Shown piece by piece: positions 1 through 12,772 of a DNA stretch of 64,000 bases; within the stretch, counting starts at the first letter, position 1; the number at the start of each line of letters is the position of its first letter. The translations under genes were made by a program, and so were the position numbers. A model generated the notes under the pieces. The model saw only the letters and a program-made list of their open reading frames with translations. It was not told the origin of the DNA and searched no databases. The stretch is from Pristionchus mayeri. Its lineage: Eukaryota > Nematoda > Chromadorea > Rhabditida > Neodiplogasteridae. The stretch covers positions 43,821,216-43,885,215 of the forward strand of contig BTRK01000005.1 in the NCBI GenBank assembly GCA_036245805.1, written 5' to 3'.

Positions 1-336
1 CTACTTACATCACTTCGCTTTATGTTCAATTGAATTTCCAGACAATTTATTCATTCAAGAAAAAATGGAAAAATAGTGCGCGACAGAACTTTCTTTCCAA
101 CCTAATATTTCGAGGTTGGATAGATCAGGTTTGTGTTTCAGGCACGAGATAGCTTGTGAGGCAGCGTGCTGACAGGCTGCGTGGGCCCTGTGAGTGAAAT
201 ATTCGTCACGCATATAACATTTGTTTCCGCCGAGACGCTCAACGAAGTATAATGCAATCGAACCCTGAAAAAATAGTTTGTATCAATAAATTTTTTCACA
301 AAAATAATGTAAAAACTGCATTTTGTACTGTCCTAC

Positions 337-3300
337 CTGAACAATTGGAATGGCGAATTCAGGAAAAGAGATCAGAACCGAAGCCAATCCCATTGAGTTG
401 CTGCCCAAAATTGCTATTAGGGCGACACCAAGTGGAAACGATACGACAAGCATGGGGACTAGATTCTGGAAATAGTGTTCATTATTTCCTTAATATCAAG
501 TACTATCGTTCTCTTAGTTTCCCACACTCTCTCGCATATCGATCGAGAGAGATGTGAAGTGAAGAGGTTACGATCTAGACTTATCTACTAATTTTTTTAA
601 TATCCAATATTTATCTAAAATATATGAGGCCGGTTGCCGAAGAGTCGGCAAACACTGTGGGAAGGCTGGCACACCAAAATTTCGAAAACTTGGGAAGATG
701 TTTTTTCGAGGGTGCTGACCATCGTGGTCTACTTCATTTTGCACCAATCCGACCGGTGCAGCTAGGCTGCAATCAGGCTGGATTTCGTTTTTCCTCAATA
801 ACTCAAAAACTACCTGACCGATTTGTACAGGCGGTCATATTTCGAAGAGATTTAAAGAGCAAAAAATATATTATGAAAATTTGGCGAAAATTATGTTATC
901 GAATACAAGGAAGAAGTGGAAGCTGATTTTGGGATAAAAATATGCGCTCTGACGAGAGAATCATTTTTTGAATGGTATGCCAGAGGTTTCTGATATCCGC
1001 TTTTTTGTTATGTCGCGATTCTTCGCCGAAATCGCGAAAAACGAGGAATTTAAATGAGTTTCACGTAAAAAGAGATAGAATTACGTTGATTAGTGCGACG
1101 AGTCCTTTGTTCTCTACTTTTCTGAAGTGAAACTCATTTCAATTCCTCGTTTTTCGCGATTTCGGCGGAATAATCACGTACAAAATCGATTATAACAAAA
1201 AAGCGGATATCGGAAATCTCTGGCATAACAAATGAAAAATGATCCTCTCGTCAGAGCGCGTCAGAGCAAAATTAAGTAGAACACGATGATCAGCACCCTC
1301 GAAAACCCAATTCCCAAATTTTTCGAAATTTTGATGTGCCAGCCCTTGTTTGACTTTTCGACAACCGCCCTCATATTCATACTAACCTGTAGAGTGAAAG
1401 TGATCAAGAATCTCCTGTGCATAGTTTTCGTCCTTTCGGAGTCTTTGAAGTTTAGCGAACTTAGAATATCTCGACTCTTGACGACGCAGAACCCGAATAT
1501 TCCATAAGAAATGGCGCATGTAGGAATGATAGCTTCAATCGCTCCGTTAATGAGACCTTTGGGCTGCAAATATATGAGATTTTCCATGTGTTTCAAATGA
1601 TGCAGTACATATTCTTCACTAGGCATGAAGTATGCTCCCTCTGAGAAGAAGAAATCATTGAAGTCAACTTGGTGCACCATTTTAACCAATTCAGTCGACG
1701 CTTCAGAAGGATGGAAGGCGAAAAAGTAACGCTGAAATCGATCATGGATTGTTCTTGATTGAATATTCTTCTATACGGAAGAATAGGCCATCATCGAAGC
1801 GCAAACGCAGTATGAGATGAGAAATCGCTTGGGAATTGAGAAATGGGATCTTAATGAGATATTTCACAACACAACATATATTTATATGATACTATTAGGT
1901 TGGTGCAAAAGTTTCTCCCTATTATGTTTTTTTTTTAAATTTCTCTAGCCATATTTTCCTGATTTTAATTTCCTTTCAACATTAGTTGTGGGCATATAGG
2001 TAGAATATACGTGCAGGATAAATTCAATTTTGAAAAGCATATTAGGGGAATAAATAATGCAAAAGTCAAGATGTCAAAATATGACGATTATTAAGTTACT
2101 TTGCTTGACCCTCCCATTTGAATACGATCTAGCATATGATTCTGCCCACTTTATGAGTAATATCACTCAAGTTACTCTTTCAGAATATCACAAAATATCC
2201 GACTTTCAAAATGCGTTGGAAGCAGGGAATTAGAAAAAGTGCTGATTTCGTTGAAATTTTGCTGCATCATGCTGTTGTTCCCGAATGGATAGATGTAGCC
2301 ACATCAAGTTTAAGTGTAATATTAAGACTAGTGAGAACTTCATGGTCCACAACAATATGGCTTTCTGAGTCAATGGCTAAACATTCGGGGTTATGAAATG
2401 CAATTCTGATGAAATTAATCTCGCGGAATTATGTAATAAGATCATCTCATCTTGGCAAGACGGCACACTGATACAAGAATTACATGCTTGAGCATGCCCA
2501 GTTAGCATTCTTTACACTGGTATGTATGATTATCCCCTATCTCGTTTCTCCACTTAGCGATGACCTTATACAAATTCACTTTGAAAATCAATTGTACCAA
2601 ATTGGAGAGATTGCTGTATCGACGCTGCGAATGGTGGAGAACTGGGACAAGGCTTGTTATAAAGAGTATTCATGTACCCTTTTATTGCAAAAGACCGTAT
2701 GAGAATTAATCAGCATTGGAGTTCAGAGGAATCAAAAATGTAAATTTCTGAAAAAGGGAGAAACTTTTGCACCAACCTGATACTTGCTATATTTATATGA
2801 TACTACTTGATCACTAGGTACCATCCTAAGAAAATCATCAATTTTTGCACTACTCATGTATTACAGATACGATTTCGAAAATACAGTAAAATTATACTTC
2901 GTCCGGCCTAGATCACTCACTTGCATAGTGTAAGATATTGAACCAGGCAAGCGCCTGGGACCAATTGCCAGATAGCATTTCCGAAAAATATCACAAGCAA
3001 TAGTAACACATGAGAAAGATTCTGAAACATATGATTAGATGAACAAAAGGAAGTTACGAACGTCGAAATTAATGTAATATTCTCATGATAAGATATTATC
3101 GAGCTAAACGCTTGCTTCGTTAAATGTAACGAACTTCCCGTAAACGATGAGATTTGCACAGTCCGTGTCAAAGATGTATGCCTAGAGATGTTTTCAGCAA
3201 TGTAAATTTCAACAATTTTTTTACCGTATTTGACAATCCAACAACAATTGATGACATCAGTAACCACTGCATCGACGATATTGTAATGCAGATACGATAT

Positions 3301-3473
3301 GAAAGCAGATTAGTACGGTATTTCCTACGCCATAGTAGGTAGATCACTGTGCAATTTAGAAGAGTACCGAGTAGTCCTAAAGCGCTGAATAGTTGCAAAT
3401 ATTCGTCATTGGAAATAATACCTTCAATGCAGTCTACGGCACGAATTAGTGTAGGCCATGTAGGGAGTGACAA
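337..3473 (-). CDS. Str-type serpentine (7TM) chemoreceptor, multi-exon, ends not resolved
   Basis: Four exons read in order on the minus strand. 3473-3229 starts with ATG (MSLPTWP) and holds TM1 and TM2. 3021-2921 holds TM3 (core LLLLVIFFGNAIW). 1731-1387 holds the extracellular loop, TM5 and the third cytoplasmic loop (core SYGIFGFCVVK, then SERTKTMHRRF before the donor). 465-337 holds TM6 (NLVPMLVVSFPLGVAL). Acceptors are TTTCAG-like and donors are GTTAGT, GTGAGT and GTAGGA. The loop pattern HPSEASTELVK and the basic TM5-TM6 loop are typical of the nematode Str/Srj/Srh superfamily of chemosensory GPCRs in sensory-neuron cilia. I did not find a convincing TM4 exon (expected between 2920 and 1731, where a mariner-type element sits) or the TM7 exon (expected below 337). 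The gene may therefore be a remnant, or may run out of the window. Confidence 0.6.
948..1264. repeat. Short imperfect palindrome inside the Str-type receptor intron
   Basis: The left arm reads GCGCTCTGACGAGAG with a GATATCCGCTTTTTTGTTAT block and a TCGCGAAAAACGAGGAATT block. All three reappear in reverse complement before about 1262. It lies between the TM5 and TM6 exons of the minus-strand receptor. It looks like a small foldback or MITE-type insertion; there is no coding capacity. Confidence 0.6.
1897..2779. mobile_element. Non-autonomous mariner-type element
   Basis: Inverted ends are AGGTTGGTGCAAAAGTTTCT at 1897 and its near-perfect reverse complement ending at about 2779 (AGAAACTTTTGCACCAACCT). 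The GGTTGGTGCAAAAGT end is characteristic of mariner transposons. The body of about 880 bases is shorter than an autonomous mariner (about 1.3 kb), and I see no intact D,D34D transposase. The element lies in the receptor intron where a TM4 exon would be expected. A related single end is seen on the other strand at about 6853-6883. Confidence 0.65.
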
Positions 3474-3904
3474 ATTGAAAATGAACCGGAAAAATCGTTG
3501 TTATCACTCACTGAGTGTGCGAAGTGAGGGAATTTTCTGGCGATTGTCGGATAACGAGAGAACAGAGAAACGGACATATAATTTTTAATCCAAATACAAC
3601 CACCTTGAACATGGGATACAATTATTTGTACAAAAAATGCATTGCACAATTTTGCATACTATAACCTTTAATCTCTCGATTATGAATGATCTTTCAAATC
3701 TTTCACAGAAGAAACGATCTGTCAATGCAGCATCGAGTTCGTTGGAATGATCGCATATAGGGATCTATGATTTTTCTCTTCGGTGAAAAAAAACGCAATA
3801 TTTCAATTTATGTATGAAATATGATAGGCATGAACCGCCAATTGTTTCCAATGATAAAGTAAAAGGAACTGGACAGTTTCTACCACGTAAGTCGTTCAAT
3901 TATT

Positions 3905-4336
3905 GTCATCAGCAAGATACATGACAATGAATGAAGCCAGCATTCTTAGCAAAGTAACCAAAAAATACACAATTTGTATATTTTCATTTGATTTATCGCA
4001 TTCAGTCAGACAGGGTGTACTCATCATTAACAACATCATAATTCGAAACACTCAACGATGCTTTGGGAAATCGATAAATTGCATCTTCAACCACAAATTT
4101 CTCCCAGAACAAACAATTGCTTATTACATCATGAACAGGAGCCATGGGAAAGTCTCCCGAGCTCAGAAATTGAGGGAGTAATTCGCACCTGAATTTCACC
4201 AGCAACGCATGTAAATATTCGCATTCAGTCAAGTCCCGCGGATAAATAATTGTATTGTATACACCGTGATTAATAAAATGCCGAGCAATTCTCTTCTCAT
4301 CATTTACCATACCCTCTTTAGCTGATGTGACAATGC
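3905..4336 (-). CDS. Unrecognised possible exons upstream of the Str-type receptor
   Basis: A minus-strand reading frame starts after an acceptor-like TTTTTGCAG at about 4337. It runs through KRIARHFINHGVY and TECEYLHALLVKFR to a GTGCGA donor-like site at about 4189, then stays open to about 4002. A second short stretch at 3990-3905 encodes a hydrophobic segment (core YFLVTLLRMLASFIVMYLAD). I do not recognise a family. It could be a separate small gene, a pseudogene or chance coding. Support is the length of the open frame and the splice-like borders only. Confidence 0.2.
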
Positions 4337-4599
4337 AATGAATGTGCCTCTGCAAAAATCAGGAATCAGTTTCCATAATCGACTGATGCTGATATTGAAT
4401 TGGTGAACCATTCTGCATTTTTTTCATTGGAGGCTTTCTATAACTTTCATAATTTCATATAATTTTTTCTTGGCAAGTTTAAATGACATTAACTACTGAC
4501 AGGTAGCTTCGAATCGGCTTGGATATCCAATATCTGAGAAATATAAATGTTGTTCGTGTAATATCTGAGATGAGAAGGGTTAATTTCCAGACTACATAA

Positions 4600-6265
4600 C
4601 ACGTGTATCACGAGTCAGTGAATGTGTGCGGGAACATTTTTGAAAAATATGTCCCTAATTTAACCCATATTATAATGATATAATACCCTAAGTGCAAGAA
4701 TTCGAAAAATATAGGTCATTGGCCCCAGAGCCGTCAATTAGGAATTCTCCGGTTTCACATCCGGCTACACTGTATCTCAGCTCCCAGGAGACCTATAAAG
4801 ATGGCACCGGACTTAAAATGAGCGGAAAATTATTTTCTGCAACTTTTACGTTGAAACCTTCCTTGTACAGATGTATTTAAAGATTTTGTTTAAATAAATA
4901 CCATTTTTGCAGTAATCAAAAAATGTTTTCACAATCAAGGAGTGAAAAAAATACAAAATGATTTCGCTTATTTATGAAGAAGAACTTGTATATTACCCAA
5001 GAAAAATATAATCGGCGAACTCAGCCTACCCTTCAAGTTCGAAAACTTTGGTCAAATGCGACATCGTGCTCAACCTTACCGATTATTCATTAATAGTATC
5101 TTTTGAATTGAATTCTAAACAACGCAATTAGTAATTTCAGAAGTTTTAGGGTACGGGAGGTTAAATAAAGTGATAACATAAAGGAATCGGATTACTTTGA
5201 AAAATGGATTTCCTGAACCTCGATATTTTCCAAGTTTGCTCATTTCTAATTGACTAATCTTTGTACTATGTCGGTGAACTCCTTATTTATTTTGAATTAT
5301 GCTTCGGATATATCAAGAGTCTTGTAAAATCGTTTGCTCTTATGCCTTCTAATATCGAACTCTACTGCCTCAAAAACGTAAGATCAATGGTATCAACTTT
5401 TTCAAAAATTGATTTTGATTGAAATTTAGCAAACTCTAGTCCGATATTAGCGTGTATAATTATTTTGAGGTAACATAAACTTAAAAATACTGATAAACGC
5501 ATGATATTTTCCTAAATGAGATTTTCTAAATTTTCAATATTTGAAAATTATCATTTTTCTAAATATGCGTTTCTGCCTTGATTTTAAAGTGTATTCTAAT
5601 TTTATTTTCCTCAAAATAATTTTACATGCTAATATCGGAGAAGAGTTTGTTAGGGTTTTCTAAAAATCAAATTTTGAAAATTTCGATATCATCGAACTTA
5701 CGTTTTTGAGGCACGAAAAGTTCGATGTTGGAAGGTATAAGAGCAAACGATTTTACAAGAATCTTGATATATCCGAATCATACTTCAAATTAAATAAGGA
5801 GTTCACCGACATAGTACAAAGATTAGTCAATTAGAAATGAGCAAACTTGGAAAATATCGAGGTTCAGGAAATCCATTTTTCAAAGTAATCCGATTCCTTT
5901 ATGTTATCACTTTATTTAACCTCCCGTACCCTAAAACTTCTGAAATTACTAATTGCGTTGTTTAGAATTCAATTCAAAAGATACTATTAATGAATAATCG
6001 GTAAGCTTGAGCACGAAGTCGTTTTTGACCAAAGTTTTCGAACTTGAAGGGTAGGCTGAGTTCGCCGATTATATTTTTAATGGGTAATATACAAGTTCTT
6101 CTTTATAAATAAGCGAAATTATTTTGTATTTTTCACACCTTGATGGTGAAAACATTTTTTGATTACTTCAAAAATGGTATTTATTTAAACAAAATATTTA
6201 AATGCATTTTTTCAAAAATGTTCCAGAGGGGCCTATTTTTCATCCCCTGACTCGTGATACACGTG
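4600..6265. mobile_element. Foldback element, copy 1
   Basis: This is a 1.67 kb near-perfect palindrome. The ends are CACGTGTATCACGAGTCAG at 4600 and the reverse complement ending at 6265. The arms can be followed inward for about 800 bases: GTTTAAATAAATACCATTTT near 4880 pairs with AAAATGGTATTTATTTAAAC near 6170, and CCTCCCGTACCCTAAAACTT near 5930 pairs with the block around 5150. No open frame of note. The terminal GTATCACGAGTCAGTG motif recurs at 24561, 30585 and 46034, so this is one family. I see no clear target duplication here. Confidence 0.8.
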
Positions 6266-7485
6266 ATAAAATGATGTTCTTTCGTTGCGACCCCGTTGGC
6301 TACTCATTCATTCCATCGTCTGATACCTTCTCGCATTTGTTCTCTGATACATAAAATCGATTCATCAGCATTTATTCTCTGTCCCTTTTCGCCATTCCTT
6401 CCTGTAGTACAGGCTGTTATTCACATCAAGAACAATCATTATTCTTCTCCATTTTTATCCTTCGGGAGACACGGGAGACGACTCTTCCATTCCCCAAAGG
6501 AGGCAAATGCCTTTATTAAGCGTGAAATCAGAAATGTACGCTCCGCCATCATTACTATCGTATTTTTCTTACTAATGATATTACAATAATAATAATTTAA
6601 CTTCATATCACTCAACAATAGCGGGCCAATTGTGAGCATAACTCATTGCTCTGCGGAGCTTTGGACTATTGCAAAGTTTGTAATGTAGACCTATTTTAGT
6701 TACTTCCGAGTTAAACTCTCCCATTCTAACCGATCGAATAGGTCCACTATAGTGCTCGTTATAACTCGTTAGTATACCCGCATCATCTAAGAAAACCATC
6801 AATCGATTTGTCAAATCGGAAGAACTGGTGAGGTTGAAATGTTCCAGCATCAAAAAAGAAAGAAACTTTTGCATCAACCTAATATCTTACAGCTGACTCA
6901 CCCGCAGTGTTATCTTCCTTTCCTCTTCGATCTCCTGATAAAAAATAAGCAGCGCTTTTCTCGATATTTATCGTCCTCTCTCATTTCGCGTCTCTCTCCA
7001 TAGATCTGATCAGTTTTCGATGAACATTATCACACTCTATGTATTCTGAGTTTTGCTAAAATCTTCCTTTGTATTTACTAAAATTTAAATTTCGATTTTT
7101 ATACTGAATTATTTGGTGTTTGAATCAAAATTTGCAGAGTTCTACACGGTTTCAATGTATGATTCCAACTATTGCAATATTCTATGGAAAGAACAACAAC
7201 AAATGCAATGCAAAATTCTGACTTGCTGCAGGTATCTTTAAGGAGCTTAATTGACGGATTTTTAACAAGTTTCCGCAGAAGAATAATTTATTGCAGGTCT
7301 CACTCATCGGGTGCGCAAGCTTTTGAAACAGTCGCGCATAATCAGATCACACTGCGAGTACAATATGACCGACTTTGTCTCTCACTGCGAGTGCAATTTA
7401 TCCTCTGTGATCATGAATCATCAAATTGTATAAAATATTTTCTTAAAACAATTGTTTGCTTAAGTCCATATCGTGCATTCGTATG
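6266..7485. other. Intergenic stretch without a supported gene
   Basis: The open frames here (for example 6296-6589 plus and 7172-7606 plus) have no recognisable domains. They are compositionally like noncoding AT-rich DNA or run into the giant palindrome. One mariner-type terminus (TTAGGTTGATGCAAAAGTTTC on the minus strand) lies at about 6863-6883 with a 1-2 kb neighbourhood but no clear partner end. Confidence 0.5.
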
Positions 7486-9120
7486 TGAATGCGTGCGATC
7501 TTTCACTAGGGATGGCTTGGCAAGAAACAGTCTCTACATACGACACACTCTCTCGCCGATCGGATCGGTGAGAGTCATACCGTGTTTGCTCTACTATTAT
7601 ATTTAATTTCCATTGGTGTAGCTGATTACAGAGGTCTACACCCTATCAAATCTCAAACTTCGATGCGAAGCAAAAATTCTGACAGGCCATCTGTGTCTAG
7701 AGCGATGACATGAAGATTGTATACTACGGATATAATTTTAACCGCGAATTCATATTTGATAAATAGTATATTGAAATAATATTGCATAAAGCCTGCATGA
7801 AGGAAGATATGCCATTATAATCAGTATTATGTCAAACCATCTCATTTCTGCCTCGATTTCCACTTAAACATACGTTCAGGCATTTCGCTCGCTCTTTTCT
7901 CCCTTCACGGCGTGATGGGGAATAGCTCCGTATGAACCTGTCTCTGTTTTTCCTTATATCTCGCTAATCAGAAAAATAATGTCAGAGAGCGTGTGTTGAA
8001 TGATGAGAGTGCGGTCATACGAAGTCATTCCTACTCATAATTTTTTCTATCATATCCACTCAAAATAATTCTACACTGTGTAACCTGTCCGTTCTCTCTC
8101 GCTAATCAGGCAGGAGAAAGAGAAGGGAAGAAAGTCATCCATTGCGAATCTATCCCTCTTCATTTTTCTCTTCATCATCATCAATACTCACTTCTGTCGT
8201 ATTTTCCTTCTATTTCCTCATATAATTTATCCGTGCCTGGACAAATTGTAGAACATTTATGCTTGAAATTAATTATTTCAGAGTCCTATATACTCTCGAA
8301 CCACTTAGATTCACCACCAATGAAAGTAAACTACAAGACCTTATCTTCCAATTTACAAATTCAATTTCGTATTCAATTTACTCACATAACTATGCGGGCG
8401 TGGAATATGCGTAGATTGCTCGCTCCGTCATGTGTATTCTACAGAACCACGGTTACTCCAGCCGGATCTCTTGGTTTCGAAATTCTACGTTGTTTTTAAT
8501 GGCACATCTATAAAAGAGCGGAAACGAAAGCGCCAAGCACTCAATGGAACGAAAAAAGAGGTGAGGAAACAAACAAAATCAATGCGAAATATTTCAGATT
8601 CCTTTTCTTCTCAGTTGAAAATAAGAAATTTTGTAAAACATTTTGTCAGCAAAATCAAATAATTGGGTGCAAAAAATAGCATCGATTCCGAGTACACATA
8701 AGGTGTGTGGAACACTAAATTTTTAATGTTCGATATGTCATCCATTCAGAGACTAAAACTGGAATATGTTGCACGCAAATTACACATTTCAGATGTCTCT
8801 TTACTTTGTGATAAATGACAATTCCACGTTTCACTGCTCCGCCGCTCATGTCAGAGAACTGAAAAGATAAATGGAGACGTTCATGGAGAAAGTGAATGGA
8901 GAATGGAGAATGTACATAAAAAAGAACTTTGTTAATGCAACGAATATTCAATTTTCCTGTTTCAATAAAGGACTTTCATAGATATATTTCCTATACACTA
9001 ATTACACATATTACAAAACGTCTGCAAATTCTCCGTCATTTCGATCTCATTCTCAGTTTTGTTCTTCACCCTGACTTATCCGTCTCTACCTACTTCAGAC
9101 TCTTCCTGTGATAATCGTAT
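7486..9120 (+). repeat. Left arm of the giant palindrome
   Basis: This 1635-base arm matches the reverse complement of 9814-11453 nearly base for base. It starts at TGAATGCGTGCGATC and ends at TCTTCCTGTGATAATCGTAT. Apparent proteins in the left arm (for example at 8432-8662 and 8929-9111) recur identically in the right arm. That follows from the palindrome and is not evidence for genes. The outer end carries GGGATGGCTTGGCAAGAAAC, a motif also found at the ends of the small palindrome at 58786-59001. Confidence 0.9.
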
Positions 9121-9813
9121 AATCGCATCCATAAGACAGTTAATACATTACTTTATTAGCTTTATTTATTAGACAAGTTATTAGATCTACGTAAGTCTCT
9201 AACAAAACAAAGGTTAAGCTTGATGGATCGGCAAGCAATTTCCGGACTGAATATCGCATTTCCACACAGTACGGGGCTTCGATGGTTGTGCAAGAACATG
9301 TGCTCCTAAAAAGTCGATTCATCTAAATTTTTTAAAAAAATATACTAACTATTAAGTATTGTAACTTCTGACCACCGCCGTTCTGGAAATTTACTCATTC
9401 CATTGAGAGTATAACCCTGAAAATAGTTTTTTTTCAAGGTACGATGTTTTGGTGCAGATGAAATTCTTTATAATTCAGCACGAAAATAAATCGAAATGAT
9501 TGAATATTGAAGAAATCAGTGCACAATTCTATAATAAGTCAGATATTACAATCAGATAACGACTAGTACTAAGAATGGGCACAAATATGCATACATCGAT
9601 TACAATGGAAGAAAGAAAGACATCGAAAGAATGATTCCTATTTTATCCCAAGGTAGAATAATTATTCTCGACGCGACTAATAGGCGGTATGTAAGAGCGA
9701 ATGACGATACACGACAGCATCGATTCAACCAACAAATGTGATAGGACGAGATAATGGATCGAATAAGAGTTTACTAATAGAGTTCGTAGTCATGTAATCA
9801 GGAAATAATAAGC
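9121..9813. other. Spacer (loop) of the giant palindrome
   Basis: About 690 bases of unique AT-rich sequence separate the two arms. A 60-codon minus-strand frame at 9140-9322 (contains STCSCTTIEAPYCVEMRYS) is the only open stretch of note and I do not recognise it. No transposase or inverted-repeat subelement was seen. Confidence 0.5.
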
Positions 9814-11453
9814 ATACGATTATCACAGGAAGAGTCTGAAGTAGGTAGAGACGGATAAGTCAGGGTGAAGAACAAAACTGAAAATGAGATCGAAATGACG
9901 GAGAATTTGCAGACGTTTTGTAATATGTGTAATTAGTGTATAGGAAATATATCTATGAAAGTCCTTTATTGAAACAGGAAAATTGAATATTCGTTGCATT
10001 AACAAAGTTCTTTTTTATGTACATTCTCCATTCTCCATTCACTTTCTCCATGAACGTCTCCATTTATCTTTTCAGTTCTCTGACATGAGCGGCGGAGCAG
10101 TGAAACGTGGAATTGTCATTTATCACAAAGTAAAGAGACATCTGAAATGTGTAATTTGCGTGCAACATATTCCAGTTTTAGTCTCTGAATGGATGACATA
10201 TCGAACATTAAAAATTCAGTGTTCCACACACCTTATGTGTACTCGGAATCAATGCTATTTTTTGCACCAAATTATTTGATTTTGCTGACAAAATGTTTTA
10301 CAAAATTTCTTATTTTCAACTGAGAAGAAAAGGAATCTGAAATATTTCGCATTGATTTTGTTTGTTTCCTCACCTCTTTTTTCGTTCCATTGAGTGCTTG
10401 GCGCTTTCGTTTCCGCTCTTTTATAGATGTGCCATTAAAAACAACGTAGAATTTCGAAACCAAGAGATCCGGCTGGAGTAACCGTGGTTCTGTAGAATAC
10501 ACATGACGGAGCGAGCAATCTACGCATATTCCACGCCCGCATAGTTATGTGAGTAAATTGAATACGAAATTGAATTTGTAAATTGGAAGATAAGGTCTTG
10601 TAGTTTACTTTCATTGGTGGTGAATCTAAGTGGTTCGAGAGTATATAGGACTCTGAAATAATTAATTTCAAGCATAAATGTTCTACAATTTGTCCAGGCA
10701 CGGATAAATTATATGAGGAAATAGAAGGAAAAGACGACAGAAGTGAGTATTGATGATGATGAATAGAAAAATGAAGAGGGATATATTCGCAATGGATGAC
10801 TTTCTTCCCTTCTCTTTCTCCTGCCTGATTAGCGAGAGAGAACGGACAGGTTACACAGTGTAGAATTATTTTGAGTGGATATGATAGAAAAAAATATGAA
10901 TAGGAATGACTTCGTAGGACCGCACTCTCATCATTCAACACACGCTCTCTGACATTATTTTTCTGATTAGCGAGATATAAGGAAAAACAGAGACAGGTTC
11001 ATACGGAGCTATTCCCCATCACGCCGTGAAGGGAGAAAAGAGCGAGCGAAATGCCTGAACGTATGTTTAAGTGGAAATCGAGGCAGAAATGAGATGGTTT
11101 GACATAATACTGATTATAATGGCATATCTTCCTTCATGCAGGCTTTATGCAATATTATTTCAATATACTATTTATCAAATATGAATTTGCGGTTAAAATT
11201 ATATCCGTTGTATACAATTTTCATGTCATCGCTCTAGACACATGTCAGATGGCCTGTCAGAATTTTTGCTTCGCATCGAAGTTTGAGATTTGATAGGGTG
11301 TAGACCTCTGTAATCAGCCACACCAATGGAAATTAAATATAATAGTAGAGCAAACACGGTATGACTCTCACCGATCCGATCGGCGAGAGAGTGTGTCGTA
11401 TGTAGAGACTGTTTCTTGCCAAGCCATCCCTAGTGAAAGATCGCACGCATTCA
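9814..11453 (-). repeat. Right arm of the giant palindrome
   Basis: This is the reverse complement of 7486-9120, with only scattered single-base and small indel differences. For example, the right-arm frame at 10435-10941 stays open where the left arm, read in the same direction, is interrupted. The near identity means either recent formation or ongoing gene conversion between the arms. Confidence 0.9.
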
Positions 11454-11613
11454 GGAGAATTCGAAAGTATTAGGTTTGAATCGTGAAAAAAGCAATATTC
11501 TTCCTGCACAATCAATCCGCACGCAAGGCGATTAGAACGCACTTTATTCGAGTTGAAAAAAATATTTTCAAAATATTTTTAGACCATTGATGGTCTCAAA
11601 AGTTCGGTAAATA

Positions 11614-12534
11614 CAGGGTGGCTGATAAATATTGCGCCACTTTTCTCTCTTCTCAATCTCCATTCTCTGTAGACGCCATTGCGTCAAATTTTGTAACTAT
11701 GTAGGCAAGGAACAAAAGTTATTAGCCTATAAATATTATCTGGATTGTTCAAGTATTACAAGAGTTGTAACTTCTGAAGCATTTTGTTTTGGAATTTGGT
11801 CTTTTCTGGACACATAAACGTATCTGATAGTTACACCGCCTTACAGCAAGGAATTAGATACTGGGTTCATCCATTAATTCCTAATTGGAACAACCAATGA
11901 CAAGTATAAATATGTGCTCAATTATATTATGAGCCTCGGAACTTTCTTAGAAATGCTTCAAAATTATTTTCATATGAACGGCGCTCGATAAACAATAATA
12001 ATATTTCGAAGCCGCATTCTTCGAACACATTAGTTACTTCTACGCCTACTTCTACGACAATTCAACGTTCCCGTTCAATTTGATGCAACAATATTTTATA
12101 ACTCGACTCTGTTAATAAATATGCAACATTATTCGGCGGTATCAACATTCATAATAAGAAATTACGAAAAGTGAGTTTTTTACACGTACGCGACTGAAGG
12201 TCATCAAATTTATCTCTCTATGCCTTCAGAGATCCTAGATCGCATTTGAGAAGATTATCATATAGTGGAAGGGTTACTCTTCACATTCACCTCAGTTGCA
12301 ATTTCGATGGACATTCAGATCATTTTATATATCAAAAATGTGAACGGCGCATTGAGTAAAAATGCGGACTACTTTGTTCCTCCATGCTAAGAAGCCAGTC
12401 GTTACCATGAAGCCTAACTCTAGTAATTGTTTTGCACGGCACTGATATATATTTAGACGCAATATGATAATAGGCCTTTCATTTGTTTGCGAGATATTAT
12501 TAAAAGGTGGACGCAATATTTATCAGCCACTCTG
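11614..12534. mobile_element. TA-flanked terminal-inverted-repeat element
   Basis: Ends are CAGGGTGGCTGATAAATATTG at 11614 and the near-perfect complement CAATATTTATCAGCCACTCTG ending at 12534. Each is bordered by TA, as expected of Tc1/mariner-superfamily insertions. The body is about 920 bases. A minus-strand frame at 12325-12516 contains QTNERPIIILR and RNKVVRIFTQ but no recognisable catalytic triad, so I regard the copy as non-autonomous or decayed. Confidence 0.7.
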
Positions 12535-12772
12535 TAATCATCTGTGCCTCCATTGTATTGTGCCCTCGATAACACTTTTCTGTTGTATCACTTTTCTGTT
12601 GTAATTAATTCTGTCAATTTTGAAAAAACTTTTTTCACACTCCAACTGCTTAGTAAGTGAAGTACCCGGAAGAATCAACACACAATCTTCACGCATGAGC
12701 GCAATTCTCACTCTATATTTTACTTTTCAAAAAATAGTGGTTTTCGTGAAATCAGTTGATGTGAAATCAGTT

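Noticed and set aside
8432..10502. Paired identical open frames on opposite strands (for example 76 codons starting MYSTEPRLLQP)
   Set aside because: They are the two arms of the giant palindrome, have no recognisable domain and are not independent genes.
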